From Gaeumannomyces sp. JS-464 (Eukaryota; Ascomycota; Sordariomycetes; Magnaporthales; Magnaporthaceae): a DNA stretch of 64,000 bases. Numbering within the stretch: position 1 is the stretch's first letter; every line of letters starts with the position of its first letter. This document shows positions 1-11,620 of this stretch, one piece after another. The DNA lies in contig NGZR01000005.1 of assembly GCA_002197995.1 (NCBI GenBank), forward strand, positions 434,001 through 498,000. Reading direction: 5' to 3'. A model generated the notes under the pieces. The model saw only the letters and a program-made list of their open reading frames with translations, was not told where the DNA came from and made no database searches. A program made the translations under genes and the position numbers.

Positions 1-583
1 CTCCGCATCCTCCACTTAAAAGGCGAGTTTCGATTTGGCCACGCCTTGATCGTAGGAGTTGTGACTATGTGCCACCCTGATGACGAGTCTTGGATTGGTC
101 ATGCAATAGCTCACAGCTAGTCGACATTGTGCGGCTCTGGTATGGCACGGTCTATACTCCCTTCTCGGGTTCCTGGCCTGCTGCCAGACGGGAGCGTTGG
201 AAGGGCTCCTTACTAAGCTTCACGTGTAGGACAACCAGGACTCAAAAAACGTCAGTGGTTACTCTCCGATCACCGCCTCTGTTTCGGCAGTTCATAGGCA
301 ACGTTGGCCACCAATGATTTCGCCTGATAGTACGTTTTTGTGGGGGACAAGATCTGTGCCAGGGTGTCGGCTTCAGGTCATTCTAAATAGGCCCGGGCAC
401 ACATGCCCATTCGTTCGCGGGGATAAAAGGCCCATGTAAGAAAGCCCGCTTGGGTTTCTGCTAGAGTCGCCTCGGTGATGCCAACTTGAATGTCCATGGA
501 CAGTCCCCAGCTTGACATCTCGAATCTCCGCATGGTTTCCCTTTGCAAATGTTGTCTCAGAGCTGATAGTTGCACCACTAAGC
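1..583. other. intergenic, left edge
   Basis: No open frame in this stretch has recognisable protein character. The short frames here lack signal peptides, conserved motifs and supporting intron signals. It presumably contains the promoter of the secreted-protein gene starting at 584, but I see no clear TATA element. Confidence 0.5.
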
Positions 584-1489
584 ATGGCGTTGCTCGTCAT
601 CATCCTCTCGGTCCTCTTCGCGTTCGCGGTAGGCACCCCTTTCCACCGGCTCTGCTCAAAAAAATAGCCAGCACACGCAGGCGTGGCACTACGCATGCAT
701 CCGTACTGACCCGTTTCACCGACACTATCTCTTCTAGGCTTCAGCACCTGCGGCTCTAGATGGCTACGAGATATACACCCCGACCTGGGTGGCCGAGGTG
801 CGGCCGCAGGGCGAGGTGGTGGAGCTCAACGGGACGATCCAGCAGGTGCACGCGCAGCTCCTGAAGCTGAACCCCAACTACAACGCCGACTTCAACATCA
901 ACATGGAGGGGCTCCGCCACGTCCACGAGGGGTGGACCATGTTCTGCATCAACGACGGCTGCCCGCCGACGACGACGACGGCGACGACGTCGTCGTCGTC
1001 CAGGCTGCTCCAGGACGACAGGTCTACACGTTCCGCGGGTTCGTGCAGACAAAGTGCCTGCACCACGACTCGCTCGCGCGCATGAAGGCCATCGACGAGG
1101 GCGTCTGGTACCTCCGGAACGTGAGGAACGCGAAGCCCAAGAACGGGCCCGGGCCAAACAACTGCGGGCGCGTGAGTTGCAGCTGGGCGGCTGGGATATA
1201 CTGGTGCAACGATGTCTGTCCTCTCTCTTCCACACACCGCGAGAAGAAGCCCAAAGCTGACCCGTGTCCCCCTCCGGGACCCCCAAAACCTGCAGCACAT
1301 CGAAGAGCTCGAAGTCTACGAGTTCAACACCATCGCCGACGGGGCCCACTGGGCCGCACACATGTGCCAGTTCCACCCGCCAGGAGTCGAGGTTGTCAAG
1401 TGGGAGGCGGTTCGGCGCTCCATGTGGACAACTGGAGAGTCGTGGTTATACATGACCCGAGCGATGGATGCGACATACCCAAGGAGTAG
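584..1489 (+). CDS. small secreted cysteine-containing protein (interrupted frame)
   Basis: Exon 1 (584-628) encodes a hydrophobic signal peptide, MALLVIILSVLFAFA. A GT-AG intron at 629-737 joins it in frame to exon 2, which begins ASAPAALDGYEIYTPTW. The mature protein then has an N..LNGTIQQVHAQLLKLNP segment and Cys residues in CINDGC, TKCLHH and NNCGRVSCSWAAGIYWC. After this a further intron (about 1210-1300) leads to LQHIEELEVYEFNTIADGAHW and a C-terminus NWRVVVIHDPSDGC. This layout resembles a common ascomycete family of small secreted proteins with no established function; that is recalled, not searched. Frames must be changed near 965-1010, inside a GAC/GTC repeat, and near 1420. Either the gene is broken or bases are missing. 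Exon borders after 960 are approximate. Plausible roles include an apoplastic or effector-like protein, but nothing in the sequence proves this. Confidence 0.6.
965..1003. repeat. GAC/GTC trinucleotide inverted repeat inside a coding region
   Basis: A run of GAC/ACG triplets is followed directly by GTC triplets, so the two halves are reverse complements and could fold into a hairpin. The reading frame of the secreted-protein gene changes at this place. Confidence 0.8.
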
Positions 1490-2117
1490 AGGTGAGGCGA
1501 GGACTTGGGTGATTGAACTGTTCTTGGTATGGCCGTCCTCGCTGCTGGATACTGCACGCTCTTCCAACTCTGCTCCACATTCTTGCCTTTGCGCCTCTTA
1601 AACGGAGGCCAGACTTATTTCCTCTTTTATTCTCCTAGGTTGTCAACACATAGTGCATCTTCTGATATCTATCTCTCTCCCAACCCGCGTGCAGGCTGAC
1701 CACTGCACGACGCAGGCCCAGCATCACAATCCCAGGGGGGCGGGATTTGCCAAGAGACTAAACGAGGGAGTATGAGCAAGTTAACGGCCTCAATCTTGCG
1801 CCATATTGGTCGATAGCCCTGACTGCACACACCTGCCATTCGGTTCGGTGCACCCACGTCCATCTGTTGCTAGGCAGGTATGCTGTTGTATGTAACTGAC
1901 CTGGGCTTGCAATGTCCAGCCAAGCGGCCATGTCGGGGGATAGCTGTCCGCAACAGCAGCAACTCTTCTCATAAATAAAGAAGGATGTAGCCTAGCCATC
2001 CAAGCAGAAATGCTTCTCTAACAGCATCCTTACAATCCTACCTAGGCCACTAGCCCATTAAAAAAAAGGTAGTTGGCCTGCCAAATAACCCCTCCTGGGG
2101 GCTACAACAGCATCAAC
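1490..2117. other. intergenic between secreted protein and ferric reductase
   Basis: No supportable gene. Candidate frames are short and unlike protein. It should hold the 3' end of the upstream gene and the promoter of the reductase gene. Confidence 0.5.
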
Positions 2118-4627
2118 ATGGCATATCCGGCCAGCTACTCACCATGGCTGCCCGTCCTCCTCCTCGCTCCAAACCTCGCACCCCGGGCCCTCGCGGACGG
2201 CACGGGCATGATCGGCTGGGGCAAAACCATGTATAATCCCTTTTGCGCCTTTGCGTGCCGCAGCGTGATCCGCAACTGCAGGCTCCTTTGCACGCCCCCG
2301 CCCGGCGGCAAAAACTACGGCTCGGCGCATTCGCCCAACTGGACGCCGCCCGAGTGCTTCACGACGGACCGGGCGTTCCTGCGGACCATGGCGCTCTGCG
2401 TCGACAACTACTGCCCCGCCGCGGACGCGCCGCCCGCCAGCGTGCTCGAGGACTACTGGGCCGCGCACCTGGGCGTGCCGACCGTCGGCGACTACCGCTG
2501 GGTGCCCGCTGTCACGTACGCCGAGGCCCTGCTGGCGGCGCGCGCGGACGAGAGGGACGCGGCGGCGCGCCGGGCCAATTCGACCTCGCCGGCGGGGCGC
2601 GGGGCAGTAGCAACAGCACCGGCGGTGGCGTCCACGGAGGCGGCCACGCGAGGCTCGGGGCGAGACACCACCCAGAGCCCACCTCGGGGGCCGGAGCGGG
2701 CGGGAACGGGACTGCCGTGTTCAGCAGCGCGCTGCCCACCATCAAGGCGAGGCAGCCTCTGAACGTGACGAGCTTCGTCACGTACGAGGACTGGCTGAAG
2801 CCGTACAACGGGCGAAACTATTTGAAACAAACGAGATCGGGCACTCAAACTCGACGTAGGTCCACCCGATTATAAGAGCTTTCGCTCGCAAGGTATCAGA
2901 GGAAGCTGACAGAAACGCAACCTTGTTGGGGAACTGCAGCATCGGGGTACTCCTCGTCGCCCTCTTCGTCCCGGTCCTCCTGTCGCTCCTCCGCTTCGTC
3001 CCCGGCCTGGCGCGCAGCCGCACCTGGACGTGGCTCAACTGCATGGCCAACCACCCGGCCGCGCTGGGGCGGCATCACCGGCGGCCCCGGGCGGCGGCTG
3101 GGCGCTGGGGGGCGCGACGGTACCGACGCGGGGCCAGCTGCTTTACATCCTGCTCGTCAGCCTCCTCAACACCGTCCTCGTGCTCGCGCCCTACTACTAC
3201 GTCTACCCCAACTCGACGTACCCGACGCGGCGCCACCAGGACCTGGCCACGATCGGCAACCGCGCCGGCGACCTGGCCATGGGCAACGCGGCGGCGCTGT
3301 TCGTCTTCTCGGCGCGCAACAGCGCCCTGCTGTGGCTGACGGACTGGCGCCACGCCACCTTCCTGCTGCTGCACCGCTGGCTCGGCTACTGGGCCGCCCG
3401 CGCTGGCCGCCGCGCACTCGGCCCTGCTGCTAGCCGCGTACGTCGAGTACGGCGACTACGCCGTGGAGCTGGCGCGCCCGTACTGGCGGTGGGGCGTTGT
3501 GGCCACCGTCGCGGCCGTCGCGCTGCTGCCGGCCAGCGCGCCGGCGCTGCGGCGCGCGGCGTACGAGGTCTTCCTGCCGCTGCACCACGTGCTCGCCGTG
3601 CTGTTCCTGGTCGGGTACTACTACCACATTTGGTTCTTGTACGAGCACAACTGGGGCTACGAGATCTGGGTGTGGTTCGCCGTCGGCGTCTGGGGCGCCG
3701 ACAGGATCGTGCGGCTGGCCAGGATGGCGCGCAACGGGCTCCGCACGGCCGCCGTGTCGGCTGTCGAGGGGTCGGGCGGCCGGTACCTCCGGATCGAGGT
3801 GGATGGGGGGCGGGCCGAGGGTGTTGTGTACCTGTGCTTCCCGACGCTGCGCTGGATCTTCTGGGAGAACCACCCGTTCTCGGTTGTGCCGTCGTTTGTG
3901 GGCACGGGTAAGGAGGTGGAAGCAAAAGGCGAGAGCGATGGAGGGGCTGTCGCAGTTGCGCAACAGCAGCCCCCGAGCGCAACAGTAGGGGAGAAATCTG
4001 TCAGCGACGGCCTGGTGGAAGAAGAGAGGCAAACATGTCCATCCCAATCGCCGTCGGGATCCGGCTTCACGCACCATCGCCACCAGACCGTCGCGCCACG
4101 GGCCACCTTCATCGTCCGCACCCGCAGCGGCGTCACGGGCCGTCTGGCAGCGCGCCTTGCCGCCTCGTCGCCAGGCACCCAAGCAGTGCGCCTGCCGGTG
4201 CTGGTCGAGGGCTCGTACCACTACGCGGCGTCGGGCGAGGCGCGCGTGCGGGGTGCGAGACGCTGCTGTGCATCGCGGGCGGCGTGGGCGTGACGGCGCT
4301 GCTGCCGCTGCTGCAGGCCTTCTCCGCAGGCCCAAACGCAACGCCCAAGACGGCCCGCCTCGTCTGGGGCGTGCGCGACGACAGCCTCCCCGCGGCGCTG
4401 GCTGGGCACCTGACCGGGCTGAAGGGCGTGGCGGTCGAGACGAGCGTCGGGCCCGAGTGGACGTGCGGACGGTGCTGCAGGACGAGATGGCGGCGGGGCG
4501 CGGCCCGCTGGCTGTGGTGGTGTGCGGGCCGCCAGGCATGGCCGATGATGTGCGCGCAGCGGTGGCCGAGCTGGGGAGGAGCGGGAGGCGGGCGGTTGTG
4601 TTTGTGGACGAGGCTTTTAGCTGGTAG
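2118..4627 (+). CDS. ferric reductase-like transmembrane flavocytochrome (FRE/NOX family), frame interrupted
   Basis: Plasma-membrane reductase that passes electrons from NAD(P)H through FAD and heme to extracellular ferric or cupric chelates. Order of parts: signal peptide (MAYPASYSPWLPVLLLAPN), a Cys-containing extracellular region, several membrane spans (LLVALFVPVLLSLLRF; LLYILLVSLLNTVLVLAPYY), the ferric-reductase core with paired His candidates for heme (LLLHRWLGY and PLHHVLAVLFLVGYYYHIW), an FAD-binding ENHPFSVVPSF motif, an NAD-binding IAGGVGVTALLPLL loop, VVCGPPGMADDV, and the family-typical end VDEAFSW. An intron lies at about 2830-2920. The frame changes at about 2600-2700, 3080, 3390, 4250 and 4465. 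All except 3390 are restored by one missing base. Family assignment is firm. Whether the gene is intact in the organism is not decidable here. It has no siderophore-transporter or multicopper-oxidase neighbour. Confidence 0.85.
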
Positions 4628-4808
4628 ATGGACTGGCCGGTGTTTACGATAAACTTGTGATGCCACAACATCCGTATCCTTTTTGTTGTGCTTCACGTTC
4701 CCAACTCGGAGGAATGGATTGATCTCGGTGGACATCTGCGTTTATCCCCCCAATATAATAATCGCAGGGTTACAGGTGGAGCATCGGATCTCTTCACACA
4801 ATCCACAA

Positions 4809-4879
4809 GCGTGTGTGGTTTAAGGGTAAAATCCATCGTTGCCATCGATGGGCTCCCGGTTCGAGTCCGGGCACACGCA
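4809..4879 (+). tRNA. tRNA-Gly (anticodon GCC)
   Basis: A complete 71-nt cloverleaf is visible. The acceptor arm GCGTGTG pairs with CACACGC, followed by discriminator A. The D arm is GTTT/AAAT, with the G-T pair usual for tRNA-Gly. The anticodon stem CATCG/CGATG holds the loop TTGCCAT, giving anticodon GCC, which decodes GGC and GGU. The T arm is CCCGG-TTCGAGT-CCGGG. There is no intron and no encoded CCA. A T5 run at 4906-4910 is a suitable RNA polymerase III terminator. The internal A box (TGGTTTAAGGG) and B box (GGTTCGAGTCC) are present. Confidence 0.95.
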
Positions 4880-5873
4880 ACAGCCAACAATGTTGTTGAT
4901 CTGACTTTTTGCCTCTTTTTGTTGAAGCCTCGGCAGAGGCAAAGCCGTGCCTCTCCATAAAGCTGCAGGGCCGGGTTGGTTTGATGGCTGAGTCCCAGCT
5001 GATGTCGGCTAGGTTGGCCAATATCTTGGCGTCTGGTGTTCACTGCGCTCGGAAGACAAAGCCCGGGTCCAGCGCGTGATCGCCGTCGTTCGTCCGAGTT
5101 ATTCCAGTTGCTGCTCCCACCTCTCGCCATGGCAGGGAATCACAGCCTCAGCACTCACGCCAGCCGCGGTCATGGGAACGACAAGTTCAGCATGTAAAAA
5201 AAAGCCCGGCATTTCATCTGACAATAACAGAATAGACATGCTGAGCTAGACAGGATTCCGTAAGCAGAAAGGGGACCAGAGCCGAACTGCAGCCTCAGTC
5301 GCGCCGACGGCATCGGGGTAACATCAAGATGCCCGCCTAGCTCGCCCCCACTCTGATCAGATACTCGTCTTTGCTGGAGCCAAGTTTGACGGTCTTTCTC
5401 CTGCCGAAACGAGCTAGGCCAGGCGGAAATACCGAAAAGCGAGAAAGTGCCAAATGCGAAAACATCGACGACTCCTCTCCCAACAAATTGTTGCCAGTCT
5501 AGGCAACTGGAAGCTCGGCTGATTCCTGATCGCAAAGACCCAGCCAAGAGCAAGCAGCTGCCGCAATAGTGGTGTGATACAGGGTGATATGGGGGCTGAG
5601 GTGGGGTTGTTGTGGTTGGGCCTAGGTGCCGAGGTATCGAGGCGAAAGACACCCAAGTTGGATGTTTATTGGCGGCATGCAAACACACCACTGGCCCGGA
5701 GTAAGACGCTAGGTAGATTATTATATGGATGACTCGTGAGGCCGTGGTCGCTGTCTCTCACGTTGGCTCTTCTCAGTTCACAATTTGCCTAACGAAACAT
5801 CTAAACAAACACGCACCAAGCAACTATCAACGAGAAAAATCATAGAAAAAAACACACCCTACGCGGAAACACA
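4880..5873. other. intergenic between tRNA-Gly and methyltransferase
   Basis: No convincing gene. A minus-strand frame of 173 codons at 5170-5691 has no domain, signal peptide or intron support and looks random. The last part (5700-5870) is relatively A-rich and is a likely 5' leader for the methyltransferase. Confidence 0.5.
4906..4910 (+). terminator. RNA polymerase III terminator of tRNA-Gly
   Basis: T5 run 27 nt downstream of the tRNA discriminator base; a second T5 run follows a few bases later. Confidence 0.6.
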
Positions 5874-6701
5874 ATGGCGGGCAACGAATCACAGACGCTA
5901 CACCATGGGATACTCCGAGGCGGTCGTGGCAAGCCATGCGGCGCGCACAATCTACTCGGATGCTGCATTCGTGCTGCCACACATCAAGGAGACCGACCAG
6001 ATTGGACGTTGGCTGTGGGCCGGGCACGATCACAATCGGGTTCGCCAGCCTGGTGCCCGAGGGCGAGGTGGTCGGAATCGACGTGTCCGACGAGGTCCTG
6101 GAGCAGGCAGAAAAGAACCGGGCGCTGGCCGACGACGCCGCCAACGTCTCCTTCCGCCGGGGCGACGTGCTCAAGGGGCCTGTCGGACATCCCGGACGAG
6201 TCCTTCGACGTCGTCTTCGCCTCGCAGGTCTTCCCGCACCTCGCCACGGCCGGGAGCTGCGCGCGACCGCCATTGGCGAGATGCGCCGCCGTCCTGCGCA
6301 AGGGCGGCGTGCTGGCCACGCGCACCATGGTTGACGCGCACTTCCTGCCGCGGTCGTGCAACCTCGACGAGCTCTTCACGAAGCGCATGGCCCGCGGCCT
6401 GGGCGCCGACGCCGGCGGGTTCACCGGCTGCCTGATGCCGGCGCTCTACCGCGCCGCCGGCTTCGAGAACCTCACAGTGGGCGCGGGCACGACTGTCTGG
6501 GCGACTGCCGAGGAGAGGAAGTGGTATGCCGACCGCAACGCGGCCCGCCTGGCCGAGGGGGACGCCTTTAGGGCCAGCTGGCTGGCGAGCGGCCTGACGC
6601 AGAGCGACATCGAGGAGTCCAAGAAGGCATTGCAGGCGTGGGCAGAAACGGAAGATGCGTGGTACATTGGTGTTCAGGCCGACATTCTGGGCTGGAAATA
6701 G
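5874..6701 (+). CDS. class I SAM-dependent methyltransferase (frame interrupted)
   Basis: Small-molecule type methyltransferase of the Methyltransf_11/25 fold. The N-terminal GYSEAVVASHAARTIY and FVLPHIKETD are typical of a fungal family whose members start with a YTHGYSEAVV-like block. Motif I, LDVGCGPGTITIGFA, binds S-adenosylmethionine. EVVGIDVSDEVLEQA is motif II, with the acidic residue for the ribose. DESFDVVFASQVFPHL and VLRKGGVLATRTMV are motifs III and IV. The C-terminus is AWYIGVQADILGWK before TAG. Frames change near 5905, 5998, 6180, 6255 and 6290, so no single frame contains the whole protein. ATG 5874 (MAGNESQTLHH) and ATG 5905 are both possible starts, and I chose 5874 because its peptide leads into the conserved block. 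Substrate unknown. A UbiE-like or secondary-metabolite role are alternatives. Confidence 0.8.
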   Translation: MAGNESQTLHHGILRGGRGKPCGAHNLLGCCIRAATHQGDRPDWTLAVGRARSQSGSPAWCPRARWSESTCPTRSWSRQKRTGRWPTTPPTSPSAGATCSRGLSDIPDESFDVVFASQVFPHLATAGSCARPPLARCAAVLRKGGVLATRTMVDAHFLPRSCNLDELFTKRMARGLGADAGGFTGCLMPALYRAAGFENLTVGAGTTVWATAEERKWYADRNAARLAEGDAFRASWLASGLTQSDIEESKKALQAWAETEDAWYIGVQADILGWK

Positions 6702-7229
6702 GCCCGTCAGTGCGAGATTGTCCCTCTTCTTGAACAGCCCGGGCCTGGTAAGCAGCAACACGCATGGTCATTAGCCACATGGCGCTTTGATCCCCTGCAG
6801 ATTAGTGTGGCGTTGGTTACGAGGCGTCAAATCGGTTGTGGCCAATTAAGTCAACCCCTCTTTCCATCTTTTTTTTCTCTGGTGGGTCCTTGAGAAATAG
6901 TAAGTGGGGGGACACCGATTGATGGAGATGGCAAAAAAACAAAAAAAAACAAAAAAATTTGGAGCTCGAGGTCGCATTGGAGCTCCTGCGGCCGCCTCTG
7001 CCTTTCGCGATCTTGGATTTTTTTCAGCATCGAATTTTGGGGATGGGACATTGCTGCGCCAAATCAACCCTCAGAACACCACGTCTTCCTTTACTCCTCT
7101 CTAGTTAAAGTACATATTCTCTATTCTAATGCCGTTTTAGACCTTTTCCTCTTTTTCTCCGCTCGCCACCGCTGCGTGCGCCCGCCTTCCCCCGCGCTCG
7201 CTCGCGTGATCGTTTATCTTCTCGTTGAG
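6702..7229. other. intergenic / promoter of mitochondrial RNA polymerase
   Basis: No gene. Holds A-rich runs (about 6940-6960) and a pyrimidine-rich stretch (about 7140-7200) just before the start codon at 7230, typical of a fungal 5' leader. Confidence 0.5.
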
Positions 7230-10200
7230 ATGTTATCCCAGGTGCGATGCTGCCGGCACAGCCTGGTTGTCTCTAGGTTAACAAGACCTGGCTCTGGCCC
7301 GGCACTTGTTCGATCCCAACCTCGACGCTTTCGATCGACCGGGGTCGCATCTTTCGTGCTGTCGAGGGCACAGGACGGCCAAGCGACCCCCGGGGACCCC
7401 CCTCGTATAGCCTCAGCCGTGTATCCGGACGGGGGCTAGCCACTGCCGTCGACGGCTACCCCTGCCCAGCGCCGACTCGGCCAAGCCCATACCTTCCGCG
7501 CCCTTCTCCGGCCCCGGCTCTGCCCCGCCGTCGGATCCTCGCCCCTACGACCTGCGGCCGTTTGATGTGTCCTCGGTCCTCATCTTACGTGACCATCACA
7601 ACACCCCCAAAGTCACCAAGCGGCGTAGTATCAAAATGTCAGCGGTGACGTCGAAGAGCTGCTGTCCATATTCGACGCCTGCCTGCGGATCGGCAAGCTG
7701 AAGCGTGCCAGCGTCATGCTTGCCCGCATCGCTTCAGACTTTCCCAACCTCAATAGATCCGACATCATGGCGCTGCACAACGAGTATCTACACACCGCCG
7801 TCGAACATCTGAAGGCGAGCCCAGCATGACCAAGGCCGACGACATCCACGACTGGTACGAGCTCAACCTGCGCGCCGTCACGCCCAAGCTTGAGCAGACG
7901 CCCGAGACCATTGCATACATGCTCAAGGCATCCCTCCTGTCGACCCCGACCAAAGACAGAAGATTAGAGAGGCTAGTTTCGCGATACATGGCCATGGCGC
8001 CCGGCTCTCTTGGCTTGGAGGTTCTGTACATGACCGATATCCTGACGGACACGGATCGTGCGAGAATCACCGAGATTTGCCCGACCTACAACCTTGCAAT
8101 GGCCGAAAGCAACGTGCCATCAGAGGAGCATGAACCCGTGGCCGAGGACCTAGCACCTGCCGAAGCCTCTCCATCGCCCATGGCGTCTCCTTCAGGACCA
8201 TCAAACTATCCCGAGGTCTTGAGCACCCCGCAGAAGGGCAGCGGTCTGAAAACCCTGAAACGCACACTGAGTCTTTTTGGCGAGATCCCAGCCGGCATCG
8301 ACATCGACACACTATCTCAGCCCCAGCGCAGAGAGCTCCAGGCTCGCCTGGAGAGGGATGCTGTTGACGCTGCCATTGAGCGCTGGCGTGAGGACAACCA
8401 AGCATTGCTCAAGATGGGCCTGAATACATCTATTTCAAGCGCCTCTCTGAACTCGCGCCTCTACGACTGGCAGCGCGCGCTCGAAGCCCGCCTTAAGCAC
8501 GAATTTGCAGAGTTCGACGCCCTGGACAAGCTGGGCCCGAACGAGAAGCTGCGCGAGAATGCGGAGCGCGCCGTCTATGGCCCGTTCCTGCAGCTCTCCA
8601 CACCGACTCGACTCGCGGCCCTGACCATCCTCGCCGTGCTGTCTGGAGTTTCGAGCAGCGGTGTTGATGTAGGCGTCCCGCTCTACACCCTGGTCAAGTC
8701 CCTGGCCACTGTAGCCGAGGAGGACGTCAGGACCCAACGCCGCGACGAGGCCGAGTCCAAGTTGCGGAAGGAACAAGCGAAGGCCGCCAAGACCAAGGCA
8801 TCACAACCGAAAGCCGGGCTCAAGGAAGAGTTACAGGAGACCCCAGTCCAGCCCACGGCACGTGTTGAAGCTCTTTACTCGCAAGACCCTTCTGCAGAGC
8901 GCTGGCCGGTTGGGATCAAGTACCAGGTGGGAGCTGCACTGCTCGAGGCCCTTATCGACACGGCGAGTATCACTGTGGTCAAGGAACACCCGGAGACGAG
9001 GGCCCTGGTCTCGGAGTCTCAGCCTGCCTTTGTCCACAATCAGCAGTACAAAAAAGGCAAAAAGATTGGAGTGCTTGTCGTCAACAAGACCCTCGTGGAG
9101 ATGCTGAAGAAGGAACCCCGGGGCGACTTCCTCGCACGCCATCTGCCCATGGTGTGTGAGCCCGAGCCCTGGACCCGGTTCGACAGGGGCGGCTTTGTCG
9201 AGAGCCCAGCCCACATGGTCCGAGTCAAGCCGGGCGAAAAGGATCAAAAGATATACGCCGAGGCCGCCATTGCCAATGGTCACATGGACCAGGTCATGAA
9301 GGGGCTTGACTCTCTTGGCAAGACGGCCTGGAAGATCAACAAGAACGTGTTTGGCGTGATGCTGGATGTGTGGAACTCAGGCGAGGCACTGGCCAACATC
9401 CCGCCCCTCGATCCCAAAATCCCTGTGCCCGAGGAGCCCGTAGCGACCGATGACCCCATTGCGCGGCGGAAATGGCTCAATGCCGTAAAGCTGGCCGAGA
9501 ACCTGAAGTCCTCGCTGCACGGCGTGCGCTGTTTCATGAACTTTCAGCTCGAGATCGCCAGAGCCGTCAGGGACCAGACCATCTACTTCCCGCACAACGT
9601 CGACTTTCGGGGCAGAGCGTATCCGCTGCCGACCTACTTCAACCACATGGGAGCCGACCACGTTCGCGGCCTCATGCTTTTCGCCAAGGGCAAGGAGCTT
9701 GGAGAGGAAGGCTTCCGGTGGCTCAAGGTCCACCTCGCCAACGTGTACGGCTTCGACAAGGCGAGCTTGCGGGAGCGAGAAAAGTTCGCCATGGAGAACC
9801 TTGACAACATCATGGACTCGGCAACCAACCCGCTGACGGGTCGTCGGTGGTGGCTGCAGGGCGAAGACCCCTGGCAGTGCCTTGCTACCTGCTTCGAGCT
9901 CAAGGCGGCGTTCGACTCGCCCGACGCGACCAAGTTTGTCTCGCACCTGCCGGTCCACCAGGATGGTACGTGTAACGGTCTCCAGCACTACGCAGCGTTG
10001 GGCGGTGACGAGTGGGGCGCGCGCCAGGTCAACCTGGAGCCGGGAGAGAGGCCAGCGGACGTCTACTCGGCCGTGGCCGACCTGGTCAGCGAGGCCCTCG
10101 CCAAAGACGCCGAGGCGGGCAACTTCATGGCCAAGGCGCTCGATGGAAAAATCAAGCGCAAGGTGGTCAAGCAGACCGTCATGACTAACGTGTACGGCGT

Positions 10201-11620
10201 CACCTTCGCTGGCGCTAAGAAGCAGGTGCAGAAGCAGCTCGATGCTCTCTACCCCGACCTCGCCGAACAGGCAGGCGTGGAACCGGTCATTCTGGCGTCC
10301 TACATCGCCATGAAGATCTTCAGCGCGCTGTCCCAGATGTTCAGCGGCGCCCACGAGATCCAGACGTGGCTCGGCGAGATCGGCGGCCGTGTCTGCCGTG
10401 CCATCACCCCGGAGCAGCTGAAACAGTTGGCGGCCGAGTTCCCCGAGCAGCAGCTCGCGACAGGCCGCAAACCCAGAACGAAAGCGGCCAAGGGAGATAA
10501 GAAGAAGGCGCCCACCACCGACGAGATTCTCAGCCACTTCCGCTCGACTATCGTCTGGACCACGCCGCTGCGCATGCCGGTCGTGCAGCCGTACAGGCAC
10601 ACGGGCATGCGCCTCATCAGCACGTGCTTGCAGACACTGGCGCTCAAGACGCCCGAGGCCTCGGATCCGGTCAACCGTCGGAAGCAGTTGCAGGCCTTCC
10701 CGCCCAACTTCATCCACTCGCTCGACGCCAGCCACATGATGCTGTCGGCTCTCGAGTGTGGAGAGATGGGCATGACCTTTGCCGCCGTGCACGACTCGTT
10801 CTGGACGCACGCCGCCGACGTTGGGCGGATGAGCCGCGTCCTGCGCGATGCCTTCATCCGCATCCACTCAGAGGACGTCATCTCCCGCCTGGCTGCCGAG
10901 TTTGAAACTCGGTACGGCGGATCCATCTACATGGCCAAAATCAAGTACGGATCCCCGGGGACTCCCCAGATAGCGTCTTGGCGGAGGAAGACAGGCTTTA
11001 GCCTCGTGGAGGAGCTCATACTGGAAAAGAAGCGACAGGACCTTCTGAGGTCCGAGGACCCGACCGAAGTGGCTCGGGGTATGGCCATGGAGACCCCAAG
11101 CTCCATCTTGGAGGCGGTGACGGCCGTCGAGGACGTAACAGAGATGGAGGATGTCGAGCAGTTCTCGCTAGGCAATGTTTCCGAGGCCGAGCATGCCCAG
11201 ATCGAGAAGGAGGTCCTCAAGGCCCAGAAGGGCGCCAAGAAAGCCTCTGCCGCCGCCTCGATGGACGGTGTCGACGACTCTACCGAGGGGCCTGATCTCG
11301 AAGTCGCTGCGGACCTCACGGAGGATGGGGTGAAGCGCATACAGGCGCTCATGGGGAGCAATGGATTCGACGTTGCGATGAACCCTCAGAACTTTCCTGA
11401 AAAGAAGAGGTCTGACAAGTCATTCGAATACATCTCCCTGTGGATGCCTCTGACCTTCCCGCCAGTTCCTAAGAAGGTAGGATCCCCCTTGCTCCCAGGT
11501 CCCCGCTTGCTCGTCTCTGGACAGATTCACCACCGGGTTTTCACTGCTAACACGGATTTGCCTCTCCAGGGAACCTTTGACGTCACACGACTGAAAAGCA
11601 GCGACTACTTTTTCTCTTGA
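7230..11620 (+). CDS. RPO41: mitochondrial DNA-directed RNA polymerase
   Basis: Single-subunit, T7-like polymerase that transcribes the mitochondrial genome. From ATG 7230 the protein begins with an Arg-rich, acid-free presequence (MLSQVRCCRHSLVVSRLTR...), a good matrix-targeting signal. A PPR-like N-terminal region follows (DVEELLSIFDACLRIGKLKRA). The polymerase core lies in one long frame from 7826. Motif A has the catalytic Asp in VHQDGTCNGLQHYAALGGD, the O-helix is RKVVKQTVMTNVYGVT, and motif C is VHDSFWTHAADV. A 93-bp intron (11477-11569) joins PPVPKK to GTFDVTRLKSSDYFFS, the family-typical end. The N-terminal 200 residues are split by four apparent one-base losses: C6 at 7397-7402, C4 at 7459-7462, A4 at 7633-7636 and C3 at 7820-7822. 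Corrected length is about 1,430 residues. A start at 7826 would lose the presequence and is unlikely. Confidence 0.95.

Noticed and set aside
2118..6701. gene cluster for siderophore or secondary metabolism (reductase plus methyltransferase)
   Set aside because: Only two unrelated genes separated by a tRNA; no synthetase, transporter or regulator.
9377..10867. 496-codon minus-strand frame
   Set aside because: Exact antisense of the RNA polymerase core. Long antisense frames arise from GC-rich third positions, and there is no domain content.
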